Origin: DLAJ01 sp964655525
GTDB taxonomy: Bacteria; Bacillota; Clostridia; Lachnospirales; Lachnospiraceae
Assembly: GCA_964655525.1 (NCBI GenBank)
Contig: CAZZNE010000005.1
Span: forward strand, 62,001-126,000
DNA: 64,000 bases
Reading direction: 5' to 3'
In this document: one piece after another, positions 45,432 through 52,166 of the stretch
How the letters are laid out: every line of letters starts with the position of its first letter
How positions within the stretch are numbered: the first letter of the stretch is position 1
Position numbers and translations under genes: made by a program
Notes under the pieces: model-generated
Databases searched by the model: none
The model's input: the letters and a program-made list of their open reading frames with translations, nothing else
What the model was told of the DNA's origin: nothing

Positions 45432-45792
45432 GAATCAAAACGGCAGTCAGAAAGAGAAATCGGAACGGTTAGAGGACGATCAGGCAAAAGAGCAGCAGGA
45501 GAGTTTCGACAGGCTGAAAACAAAGCAACTGCCCGCACTGATCATGCTTTTAGGCGGCGCGGTGGCGGTGATCATTACCTATATCCGCGGCTTTTCTCTG
45601 CGGGAGATTCTTGTGATCGTGCTTATTAGTCTGCTCGGCTTTTATATTCTTGGGCTGATCTTAAAGAGAATCTTCGACTCATTCCACATCAGGCAGAAGA
45701 AAGAGGATGAAGACGGCACGCCGGAGGAAGGCGAAGTCATCGAAAAAGAGCCTGAGGAGAATCAGGGCAAGGGCGAAAAAAAGGCGAAATAG
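45415..45792 (+). CDS. Small two-helix membrane protein in the che block
   Basis: I do not recognise a named family. The 125 residues have a highly charged N-terminus (1-38), two membrane helices (about 40-57 and 63-84) joined by a short R-G-F-S-L-R-E turn, and an acidic Lys/Glu C-terminal tail. Both tails should lie in the cytoplasm. It overlaps cheD by 17 bases and precedes fliA, the same place as small unknown membrane proteins in other Clostridia fla/che operons. A link to motility is inferred only from position. Confidence 0.75.
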   Translation: MKKQSENQNGSQKEKSERLEDDQAKEQQESFDRLKTKQLPALIMLLGGAVAVIITYIRGFSLREILVIVLISLLGFYILGLILKRIFDSFHIRQKKEDEDGTPEEGEVIEKEPEENQGKGEKKAK

Positions 45793-45839
45793 CGGCTCAT
45801 AAGTAAGAGATTTTAGAACAGGCGAAAGCGGAGGACGGC

Positions 45840-46613
45840 ATGGACGAGAGTCTGAGAAAAAGACTGTGGGATGAATATGCCAGAACGAAAGCGGCAGAAA
45901 CCCGTGAAAAGATCATAATTGAATATGCACCTCTTGTGAAGGTCGTTGCCGGACGTCTCAGTATGTATCTCGGTTATAATGTGGAGTATGAAGATCTTGT
46001 CAGCTATGGGATTTTCGGATTGATCGATGCGATTGATAAGTTTGACTGCGCTAAGGATGTGAAGTTTGAAACCTATGCGAGCCTGCGTATCCGCGGCGCG
46101 ATCCTTGATCAGATTCGAAAGATGGACTGGATTCCGAGGACAGTCAGGCAGAAACAAAAGCAGATCGATGCGGCGATACGCGATATTGAAGTTACGACGG
46201 GCAGAAATGCAACGGACGCCGAGATTGCGGGAAAGCTTGGCATTACCGATGACGAATATATTGACTTGCAGAGTCAAATGAAAGTAACAAACCTAGTGTC
46301 ACTCAATGATTATCTTGATCAGGGCGGCAATGAGGTACCGAATGACGCTACGGCATCCAGTCAGTTTGATATGCCTGAAGATGTGGCGATGCAGTCGGAA
46401 TTAAAGGAAATGATCATTGAAGCAATGGATTTACTTACCGAGAAGGAACGAAGGGTTGTGGAGCTTTACTATTATGAGGAGCTTTCCCTAAAGGAGATCA
46501 GCCGTGTTCTTGAGGTATCTGAGTCCAGAATTTCGCAGCTTCATACGCGTGCATTACAAAAAATGAAGGAGCGTCTTGGGAAATATATGGGAATATTACA
46601 TGCGCTTTCATAA
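45840..46613 (+). CDS. fliA: Flagellar sigma factor FliA (sigma-28/SigD type)
   Basis: The 257 residues have sigma-70 family region 2 with D-L-V-S-Y-G-I-F-G-L-I-D-A-I and F-E-T-Y-A-S-L-R-I-R-G-A-I-L-D. Region 3 follows with D-W-I-P-R-T-V-R-Q-K, and region 4 carries E-L-S-L-K-E-I-S-R-V-L-E-V-S-E-S-R-I-S-Q. The R-I-R-G-A-I-L-D-Q block is specific to the FliA/SigD/WhiG group. It directs late flagellar and chemotaxis promoters. It is the last gene of the operon and is followed by a terminator. Confidence 0.97.
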   Translation: MDESLRKRLWDEYARTKAAETREKIIIEYAPLVKVVAGRLSMYLGYNVEYEDLVSYGIFGLIDAIDKFDCAKDVKFETYASLRIRGAILDQIRKMDWIPRTVRQKQKQIDAAIRDIEVTTGRNATDAEIAGKLGITDDEYIDLQSQMKVTNLVSLNDYLDQGGNEVPNDATASSQFDMPEDVAMQSELKEMIIEAMDLLTEKERRVVELYYYEELSLKEISRVLEVSESRISQLHTRALQKMKERLGKYMGILHALS

Positions 46614-46614
46614 A

Positions 46615-46658
46615 AAAGAAGCTGTTTTGTTGCATGGCAATGGAACAGTTCTTTTTTT
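46615..46658 (+). terminator. Terminator after fliA, end of the fla/che operon
   Basis: AAAGAA and CTGTT (46615-46626, with one bulged G) pair with AACAG and TTCTTT (46644-46654). The right arm runs into seven T's. It begins 1 base after the fliA stop. Confidence 0.85.
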
Positions 46659-46708
46659 AAGAAAGTATTTAAGAAATTTTCAGGCTGTCGGCACTATGGA
46701 GGGGTAGA

Positions 46709-48292
46709 ATGAACGGGTACTTTCAATTGATCACAAGCAAGAGCGGCACATTTATGCGCCTTATTCCGGAGACGGACGGTGGGGAGCCGATCCGCGTGAA
46801 TGAGGTGGCGAATTATCTGAAATATCTAAGAATTCCGTTTCAGCTCAAACTCTTAAACGAGGGGATCGAAAAGCATGAGGATACGATCGTGCCGCTTAGT
46901 CAGGAGAGTCATTGTTCGGAGCAGGAAATGTGTCTGATCATGGCGAGCGAAGACAGAATGCACGCAACGGTCCGTTTTTATGCGCCGTCCGATGATGGTG
47001 CGGTCATGGATCTTGATGAAATCCTGAATGAGATTGCCCGCAATAAGATTGTGTTCGGTATTTTGCAGGAGAACATTGATGCATTTCTTGCGAACAGGGA
47101 ATATTGCAGGGATTATGAACTGGCGGTTGGTCAGAACGCAAAATCGGGAAAAGATTCACAGATCGAGTATCTGTTTTCGACGGATGTGCAGTCAAAACCG
47201 AAATTAAATGAGGACGGGAGCGTTGATTTCTTTAATCTCAGTATGATCAACCACTGTAAAAAGGGCGATGTGCTGGCAAAGCTGCATCCGGAGCTGCGCG
47301 GTGAGCCGGGAACGACCATATACGGAGAGAACATTGCGCCGCCGTCTTTTGAAAAGAAAATACTCAAATTTGGCAAAAATGTCGCGATCAGTGAGGATAA
47401 GACAATATTGACGGCAGAAAAAGACGGTCATGTGGAATTAGAGGATGACAGAGTCTGCGTGTCGGATATTTTTGAGGTGGATAACGTAGATACCTCGACG
47501 GGAAACATAGAGTTTGAGGGCAGTGTGCATATCAAGGGCAATATCTGTGAAAATTATAGAGTAAAGGCACATGGAAACGTGGTGGTTGGCGGCGTGGTCG
47601 AGGGCGCTTATGTGGAGACGGACGGGGACATCATCATCAGCCGCGGAATGAACGGTATGGATAAGGGTGTCTTAAAGGCAAAAGGAAATATCGTTTCAAA
47701 ATTTCTTGAGAATACAACAGCGGAAGCCGGGGGCTATATTGAGACAGAATGTATCCTGCACAGTAAGATCACGGCGGGGGACGAGGTCATTGTGACGGGG
47801 AAACGGGCATTTATCACAGGCGGTTATGTTTCGGCGTCAAACAGGATCACGGCAAGGACGCTCGGATCGCAGATGGCGGCAGTAACGACCTTGGAGGTTG
47901 GTGTAAATCCCGAACTCAAGCAGCGTTATACACAGCTTCAGAAAGAGACGGCGGAATTGCAGGGTGCTCTGAAACAGATCGAGCCGATCGTACAGTCAAC
48001 CCTGCTCAAACTGAAACAGGGTGCGAAACTGACGCCGGAGCAGGTAAAATATGTACAGACGCTTTCTGCAACGAGCACGGCACATAAGAAGAAGATTGAA
48101 GAAAACCTCAAAGAGATGGATGACTTGAGCGGTCAATTTGATTCCACATCGGAGGCGTGCGTGATTGTTTCGGGAGTTGCGTATCCGGGAACTAAGATTA
48201 TCGTATCCGATATTTCTCTAACGCTTAAGCAGCAATACCAGTACTGTAGATTTAAGCGCGTGAGGGGCGATGTAAAAAGTGAACCAATATAA
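46709..48292 (+). CDS. FapA/DUF342 family polymer-forming protein
   Basis: The 527-residue protein has an alpha/beta N-terminal part and then the DUF342 core with G-E-P-G-T-T-I-Y-G, followed by a right-handed beta-solenoid of short repeats (for example I-K-G-N-I-C, V-V-V-G-G-V-V-E-G). A C-terminal coiled coil (about 400-480) completes it. FapA of Vibrio is linked to flagellar assembly and polar targeting. GGAGGGG precedes the ATG. It is the first gene after the fla/che terminator, but no convincing promoter shows between them, so readthrough is possible. Confidence 0.85.
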   Translation: MNGYFQLITSKSGTFMRLIPETDGGEPIRVNEVANYLKYLRIPFQLKLLNEGIEKHEDTIVPLSQESHCSEQEMCLIMASEDRMHATVRFYAPSDDGAVMDLDEILNEIARNKIVFGILQENIDAFLANREYCRDYELAVGQNAKSGKDSQIEYLFSTDVQSKPKLNEDGSVDFFNLSMINHCKKGDVLAKLHPELRGEPGTTIYGENIAPPSFEKKILKFGKNVAISEDKTILTAEKDGHVELEDDRVCVSDIFEVDNVDTSTGNIEFEGSVHIKGNICENYRVKAHGNVVVGGVVEGAYVETDGDIIISRGMNGMDKGVLKAKGNIVSKFLENTTAEAGGYIETECILHSKITAGDEVIVTGKRAFITGGYVSASNRITARTLGSQMAAVTTLEVGVNPELKQRYTQLQKETAELQGALKQIEPIVQSTLLKLKQGAKLTPEQVKYVQTLSATSTAHKKKIEENLKEMDDLSGQFDSTSEACVIVSGVAYPGTKIIVSDISLTLKQQYQYCRFKRVRGDVKSEPI

Positions 48293-48359
48293 AAGAATGG
48301 CGCTCATGCGCCAATCTTTCAAGAATGGGGCTCATGCGCCAATCTTTCAAGAATGGCGC
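48293..48359 (+). repeat. Tandem 28-nt hairpin units after the FapA gene
   Basis: Two full 28-base direct repeats (48293-48320 and 48321-48348) differ by one base, and an 11-base start of a third follows. Each unit folds as a stem around GCGC with a TCAT loop and ends in CTTTC. The array begins immediately after the stop codon. The unit resembles those after flhB. Confidence 0.9.
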
Positions 48360-48412
48360 AAAATAGGAAGAAAAATGAAACGCGGTGAAAAATTTGGAAA
48401 GGATGTGGGCAT

Positions 48413-48739
48413 ATGGCAATGACGATCACGCCGTTAGAGCAGTTTGGCACGATTGGCAGGACGCAGGATTTTTCCATCATGAAGCAGCAGGAGGATATGA
48501 AGGCGTCCAACGAACAGGCGAACATTCAGATAGAGGTGGAAAAGCAGGCGGATGAAAAGCTGAATCAGGTACGAAGTGCGGATGATGCGCAGCTGAATGA
48601 AAAAAAATTCGATGCCAAGGAAAAGGGCAGAAATGAATATGCGGGTGACGGCGGCCGGGCAAGAAAAAAGGCAGCCGATAAGCAGGTGGACGGCAAGGTC
48701 ATCCTAAAGAGCACGCAGTCTTTTGATATGAAGATTTGA
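48413..48739 (+). CDS. Small charged protein of unknown function
   Basis: I do not recognise a family. The 108 residues are very polar, with many Lys, Glu, Asp, Ala and Gln and no Cys. The N-terminus reads M-A-M-T-I-T-P-L-E-Q-F-G-T-I-G-R-T-Q-D-F and the C-terminus V-I-L-K-S-T-Q-S-F-D-M-K-I. The middle is predicted helical. No membrane segment or signal is visible. AAAGGA lies 10 bases upstream. It is between the FapA-like and SwrB-like genes. Conservation at both ends would suggest binding motifs, but that is a guess. Confidence 0.7.
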   Translation: MAMTITPLEQFGTIGRTQDFSIMKQQEDMKASNEQANIQIEVEKQADEKLNQVRSADDAQLNEKKFDAKEKGRNEYAGDGGRARKKAADKQVDGKVILKSTQSFDMKI

Positions 48740-48755
48740 ACGGGGAGACAAAGAC

Positions 48756-50465
48756 ATGGAAATCATCTTACTTATCATCGGTATCGGCGCATTTGTGGCG
48801 AGCTTTCTGGTTCCGGCTTCGGGTGAACAGTTAAGCAGAGAGGAACGCAAACATGCGGACGAGGAGATTAAAGCGTGCGTCGAAAAACATCTGAATGAGG
48901 CATCTTCCAAAATCAATCATTCCGTGGATGAGGCGGTGCAGTACGCGATGGAAAAGACCGAGCGGTCATTAGAACGCCTCTCAAATGAAAAGATCATGGG
49001 TGTCAGCGAATATGCGGATACCGTATTAACCGACATTCATAAAAATCACGAGGAAGTCGTTTTTTTGTATGATATGCTCAATGATAAGCAGACCGCACTG
49101 AAAAATACGGTTACGGAGATTGAGAAAACCGCGAAAGCGGCGCACGCACTCGCGAATCAGGCAAAGGAAACGGCGGGCAAGGCATCGCAGGATGTGAACG
49201 AGGCGGCTTTGAGCGCGGAGGAGGCAGCGAAAAGTGCGGAGGAAGCGGCAGGAAATGCGGATGAAGCCTCCCAGATCGCGGAGGAGGCATTGCAAAGTGC
49301 GAACGAGGCGCTTCTGAGTGCGGATGAAGCCGTGCAGCGTGCAGACGAAGCAGCAAGGCGTGCGAATGAGGCGCTCTTGAGCGCGGACGAAGCGGCATTG
49401 CGGTCGGATGCGGCAAAACAGACGGCAGGTGCGGCTTCTCAGGTGGCAAATGAGGCCATTCTGTTTGCAGATCGTGCAAAGCAGAGAGCCGGGGATGCGA
49501 TGAAGAGCGTGAAAGAGGTTCAGAGGATGAACGGAATCGAGGAGGAGGAAGAAGAACCAAAGCCGCGCAAGATCAATATGGAATCACAGAATCTTAGCGG
49601 ACTCGCACGTGTGCAGGGCATACAGGAGGCAGAGGCAGAAGCGGAACGCGCAAGGGCAGCGAAGGAAGAAGCAGAGCGCGTAAAGGCAGCGGAGGAAGAA
49701 GCAGAGCGCGTAAGGGCAGCGGAGGAAGAAGCGGAGCGCGCAAGGGCAGCGGAGGCGGAAGCGGAACGCATAAAGGCGGCACGAGCAGAAGCAGAACGTA
49801 TGAAGGCAGCGCGGGCGGAGGCAGAAGCGGAGCGCATGAAGTCAGCGCGGGCGGAAGCGGAACGTATGAAAGCGGCGCGGGCGGAAGCGGAGCGAATGAG
49901 AGCGGCGCGGGCGGAAGCGGAGCGTCTGCGAGCCGCAGAGGCCGAGTCGGAGCGGGCAAAAGCAGCACAGGCGGAAGCAGAACAGATAAAGGCAGCGGAT
50001 GAATGGCTGAAGGCAGCGCAGGCAGCCCAGGTGGAAACAGAGCGGGCAAAGCCGCCGCAGGAGGTGCAGGGCGCAGGAATTTCCGTCATGGACATCAGCC
50101 AGAGAACCGCACCGAAGGAACCCGATCATTTTCAGCCGTTTGTTGTGCCGCGTGTGAACATCATAGGAGAACCTGCGGACGATGCATGGGAAAAAGAGAC
50201 GAAAAGAACGACAAGAACACGCTCTGCGGCGGGAAACAGGCGCAGCGTGCCGAAAAAAGCTTCCGCTTCGGATAATAGAACATGGGCGGAGAACGCTTCA
50301 CAGAAAGAGAGCGGCTTAAACGGCAGAGGAAGCGTTACAGAGGAGCGCAATAATAACGAGAAGATTCTTAAGATGCATCGGGAAGGCAAATCAAACATTG
50401 CCATCGCGAAGGAGCTTGGCATCGGCGTGGGCGAGGTCAAGCTCGTGATCGATCTCTTTCGGTGA
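48756..50465 (+). CDS. SwrB-like membrane coiled-coil protein (DUF6115-type C-terminus)
   Basis: The 569 residues start with a membrane helix (about 2-20). A helical segment is followed by an Ala/Glu/Asp repeat zone (about 145-260, N/D-E-A spacing) and a second heptad zone (about 285-425) built on A-E-R-x-x-A-A. A disordered stretch leads to a C-terminal HTH-like domain, I-L-K-M-H-R-E-G-K-S-N-I-A-I-A-K-E-L-G-I. A short N-terminal anchor, coiled coil and such an HTH downstream of the flagellar sigma gene is the plan of SwrB/YlxL in Bacillus, which promotes flagellar assembly. The coiled coil here is several times longer. The assignment is by architecture and position. Confidence 0.65.
   Translation: MEIILLIIGIGAFVASFLVPASGEQLSREERKHADEEIKACVEKHLNEASSKINHSVDEAVQYAMEKTERSLERLSNEKIMGVSEYADTVLTDIHKNHEEVVFLYDMLNDKQTALKNTVTEIEKTAKAAHALANQAKETAGKASQDVNEAALSAEEAAKSAEEAAGNADEASQIAEEALQSANEALLSADEAVQRADEAARRANEALLSADEAALRSDAAKQTAGAASQVANEAILFADRAKQRAGDAMKSVKEVQRMNGIEEEEEEPKPRKINMESQNLSGLARVQGIQEAEAEAERARAAKEEAERVKAAEEEAERVRAAEEEAERARAAEAEAERIKAARAEAERMKAARAEAEAERMKSARAEAERMKAARAEAERMRAARAEAERLRAAEAESERAKAAQAEAEQIKAADEWLKAAQAAQVETERAKPPQEVQGAGISVMDISQRTAPKEPDHFQPFVVPRVNIIGEPADDAWEKETKRTTRTRSAAGNRRSVPKKASASDNRTWAENASQKESGLNGRGSVTEERNNNEKILKMHREGKSNIAIAKELGIGVGEVKLVIDLFR
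49626..50002 (+). repeat. Degenerate Ala/Glu/Arg coding repeat
   Basis: About a dozen in-frame units of roughly 30 bases or fewer encode A-E-x-E-R-x-x-A-A-x type heptads inside the SwrB-like gene. Neighbouring units are near-identical, which suggests expansion by slippage or unequal crossover. Confidence 0.8.
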
Positions 50466-50489
50466 TAGATCATATATAGGGGTGTAAAT

Positions 50490-51128
50490 ATGAAATTGCG
50501 ATACTATTTGAGAGGGCTGGGCATAGGCATTGTTGTGACGGCCATTATAATGAATATTGCGTTTTCCCATAAACAGGAAATGACGGATGAGGAGATCAAA
50601 GCACGGGCGGCAGAGCTTGGGATGATCGAGAACACGGTGCTTGCACCAATTGAGACGCCGACACCGACAGCCGGGGCCGCAGCGGACGGGCAGGGACAGA
50701 CGGGGATCGTGACGCCGTCAGGGACGATGGCAACGCCGACAGCAACACTGATACCGACGACAACGCCGACGCCAACAGCAACACCGACGCTGACGGCAAC
50801 ACCGACGCCGACGGCAACACCGACGCCGACAGCAACACCGACGCCGACAGCAACGGCAACACCGACGCCAACGGCAACATCGACGGCAACACCAACGCCG
50901 ACACAGGCGGCACAGGAGACGGTAACGATCACGATCAACAGTGGGGAGGGTTCCGATACGGTAAGCCGTAAAGCGGCTCAGGCGGGTTTGATTGAGAATG
51001 CGGCGGATTTTGACCGGTATCTATGTGAAAACGGATATGATAAGAAGCTTGCAGCAGGAACGCATGTCATTCCTGTCGGGGCAACCTATGAGGAAATCGC
51101 AAGACAGCTCACCCGGCACGGAAACTAA
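50490..51128 (+). CDS. Anchored MltG-like LysM-subdomain protein with Thr-Pro linker
   Basis: The 212 residues have an N-terminal membrane helix (about 7-25), a short helix, a Thr/Pro/Ala linker (about 55-148) and a C-terminal domain with V-T-I-T-I-N-S-G-E-G, A-A-Q-A-G-L-I-E-N-A-A-D-F and L-A-A-G-T-H-V-I-P. That domain matches the LysM-like N-terminal part of YceG/MltG transglycosylases. The catalytic part is absent, so it probably only binds wall or partners. The reading frame is intact, so truncation is ancestral rather than recent. It follows the SwrB-like gene by 24 bases. Confidence 0.7.
   Translation: MKLRYYLRGLGIGIVVTAIIMNIAFSHKQEMTDEEIKARAAELGMIENTVLAPIETPTPTAGAAADGQGQTGIVTPSGTMATPTATLIPTTTPTPTATPTLTATPTPTATPTPTATPTPTATATPTPTATSTATPTPTQAAQETVTITINSGEGSDTVSRKAAQAGLIENAADFDRYLCENGYDKKLAAGTHVIPVGATYEEIARQLTRHGN
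50731..50902 (+). repeat. Thr-Pro coding microsatellite
   Basis: Roughly 18-base units encoding T-P-T-A-T-P repeat almost perfectly about eight times, forming the linker of the MltG-like protein. Codon choice is uniform, a sign of repeated local duplication. Confidence 0.9.
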
Positions 51129-51176
51129 CGGAGGAGAATGAATATCTTATGGTAACAGGATGCTTTGGAGTGCGAT

Positions 51177-51404
51177 ATGACGTATAGCGAGCTGAGAAAA
51201 AAAGAAGTCATTAATGTGCGCGACTGCAAAAAGCTTGGGCACATTTGCGACTTGGAGTTGGACGAGTGCAGTGGCCAAATCCACAAGATCATCGTTCCGG
51301 GCTGTAATAAATGGTTAAACCTGATCAATTGTGAGAATTCGATCGCGATCTGCTATAAGGACATCTGTCAGATCGGACCGGAGGTTATTTTGGTCAATAT
51401 TTAG
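51177..51404 (+). CDS. YlmC/YmxH family PRC-barrel protein
   Basis: The 75-residue product from ATG 51177 (TGGAG 6 bases upstream) reads E-L-R-K-K-E-V-I-N-V-R-D-C-K-K-L-G and then D-L-E-L-D-E-C-S-G-Q-I, the PRC-barrel pattern of YlmC/YmxH sporulation-linked proteins. The later I-C-Y-K-D-I-C-Q-I-G-P-E-V-I-L-V is the second half. Such proteins occur in spore-forming Firmicutes, but the molecular role is unclear. Its stop is 13 bases before a strong promoter for nrdR. Confidence 0.88.
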   Translation: MTYSELRKKEVINVRDCKKLGHICDLELDECSGQIHKIIVPGCNKWLNLINCENSIAICYKDICQIGPEVILVNI

Positions 51405-51417
51405 AGTCGGAAAGCAA

Positions 51418-51446
51418 TTGACATTCGGAAAACCACAAGATATACT
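51418..51446 (+). promoter_or_regulatory. Sigma-A promoter of nrdR
   Basis: A perfect TTGACA at 51418 and TATACT at 51441 are separated by 17 bases. It is the best sigma-A match in the window. It gives a leader of about 125 bases before nrdR. Confidence 0.85.
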
Positions 51447-51577
51447 AAAGCTATGGCAGGTAGATACATCGTATGGTGTCCGCTATAGCCGATTGCACAA
51501 TGCAGGACCGTTTTCGATATATCCGGAAGAGCGTTTGCGATCATCCTAAGATACGTTGAAGATAAGGAGAGACAAGA

Positions 51578-52027
51578 ATGAAGTGTCCGTTTTGTGGTCA
51601 TGAGAATACCAGAGTAATCGATTCGCGTCCGGCGGAGGATAATAATTCGATACGAAGACGTCGTGTATGTGACGAGTGCGATAAGCGATTTACGACGTAT
51701 GAGAAGGTAGAGACGATCCCTCTCATCATTATCAAAAAGGATAATAACAGGGAGACCTATGACCGTTCCAAGATTGAGGGCGGCGTACTGCGCGCCTGTC
51801 ATAAGCGTCCGGTCAGCGCCCGTCAGATCAGCGAACTGGTCGATGCGGTGGAAACCGAGATTTCGAGCAGGGAGGATCGGGAGATTCCGAGTGCGGTCAT
51901 CGGTGAGATCGTTATGGAAAAGCTCAAGGATCTCGATGCCGTTGCGTATGTTCGTTTCGCGTCCGTATACCGTGAGTTTAAGGATGTGAATACATTTATG
52001 GATGAATTAAAAAAAGTATTGCAGTAA
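51578..52027 (+). CDS. nrdR: Transcriptional repressor NrdR
   Basis: The 149 residues start with the zinc ribbon C-P-F-C (3-6) and C-D-E-C near 31-34, with basic residues between, and continue into an ATP-cone domain with Y-D-R-S-K-I-E-G-G-V-L-R-A. NrdR senses ATP and dATP and represses ribonucleotide reductase genes, none of which is in the window. AAGGAGAG precedes the ATG. Length and Cys residues are normal. Confidence 0.98.
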   Translation: MKCPFCGHENTRVIDSRPAEDNNSIRRRRVCDECDKRFTTYEKVETIPLIIIKKDNNRETYDRSKIEGGVLRACHKRPVSARQISELVDAVETEISSREDREIPSAVIGEIVMEKLKDLDAVAYVRFASVYREFKDVNTFMDELKKVLQ

Positions 52028-52046
52028 ACGGAAAGAAAAGAGTGAG

Positions 52047-52086
52047 AAAGGTATTGCAGGATGTGGAATATCCGGCAATACCTTTT
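52047..52086 (+). terminator. Terminator after nrdR
   Basis: AAAGGTATTGC (52047-52057) pairs with GCAATACCTTT (52075-52085), with GGAT/ATCC pairing inside, followed by a short T run. It begins 19 bases after the nrdR stop. Confidence 0.8.
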
Positions 52087-52100
52087 AATATGTAAGAAAT

Positions 52101-52130
52101 TTGCAGAAACACCTATGGATGTGCTATAAT
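52101..52130 (+). promoter_or_regulatory. Extended -10 promoter of the HD-GYP gene
   Basis: TATAAT at 52125 is preceded by TGC, giving an extended -10, with a partial -35 (TTGCAG at 52101) 18 bases upstream. It directly follows the nrdR terminator, so the HD-GYP gene has its own transcript start. Confidence 0.75.
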
Positions 52131-52166
52131 CAATAAATAAAAATGATACATCTATGGGGATAGGGT

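Noticed and set aside
46659..46708. Sigma-28 promoter before the FapA-like gene
   Set aside because: No GCCGATA-type -10 with a proper TAAA -35 at the right spacing could be found.
48293..48359. CRISPR array
   Set aside because: Units are directly abutting with no spacers, and each is a self-complementary hairpin.
50731..50902. Sequencing artefact in the Thr-Pro repeat
   Set aside because: The reading frame stays open and resumes into a recognisable domain, so the repeat is a real linker.
51138..51155. Five-codon leader peptide with a GGAGGAG site before the YlmC/YmxH-family gene
   Set aside because: No regulatory codons, terminator or alternative structure accompanies it; it is probably a chance ATG after a ribosome-site-like run.
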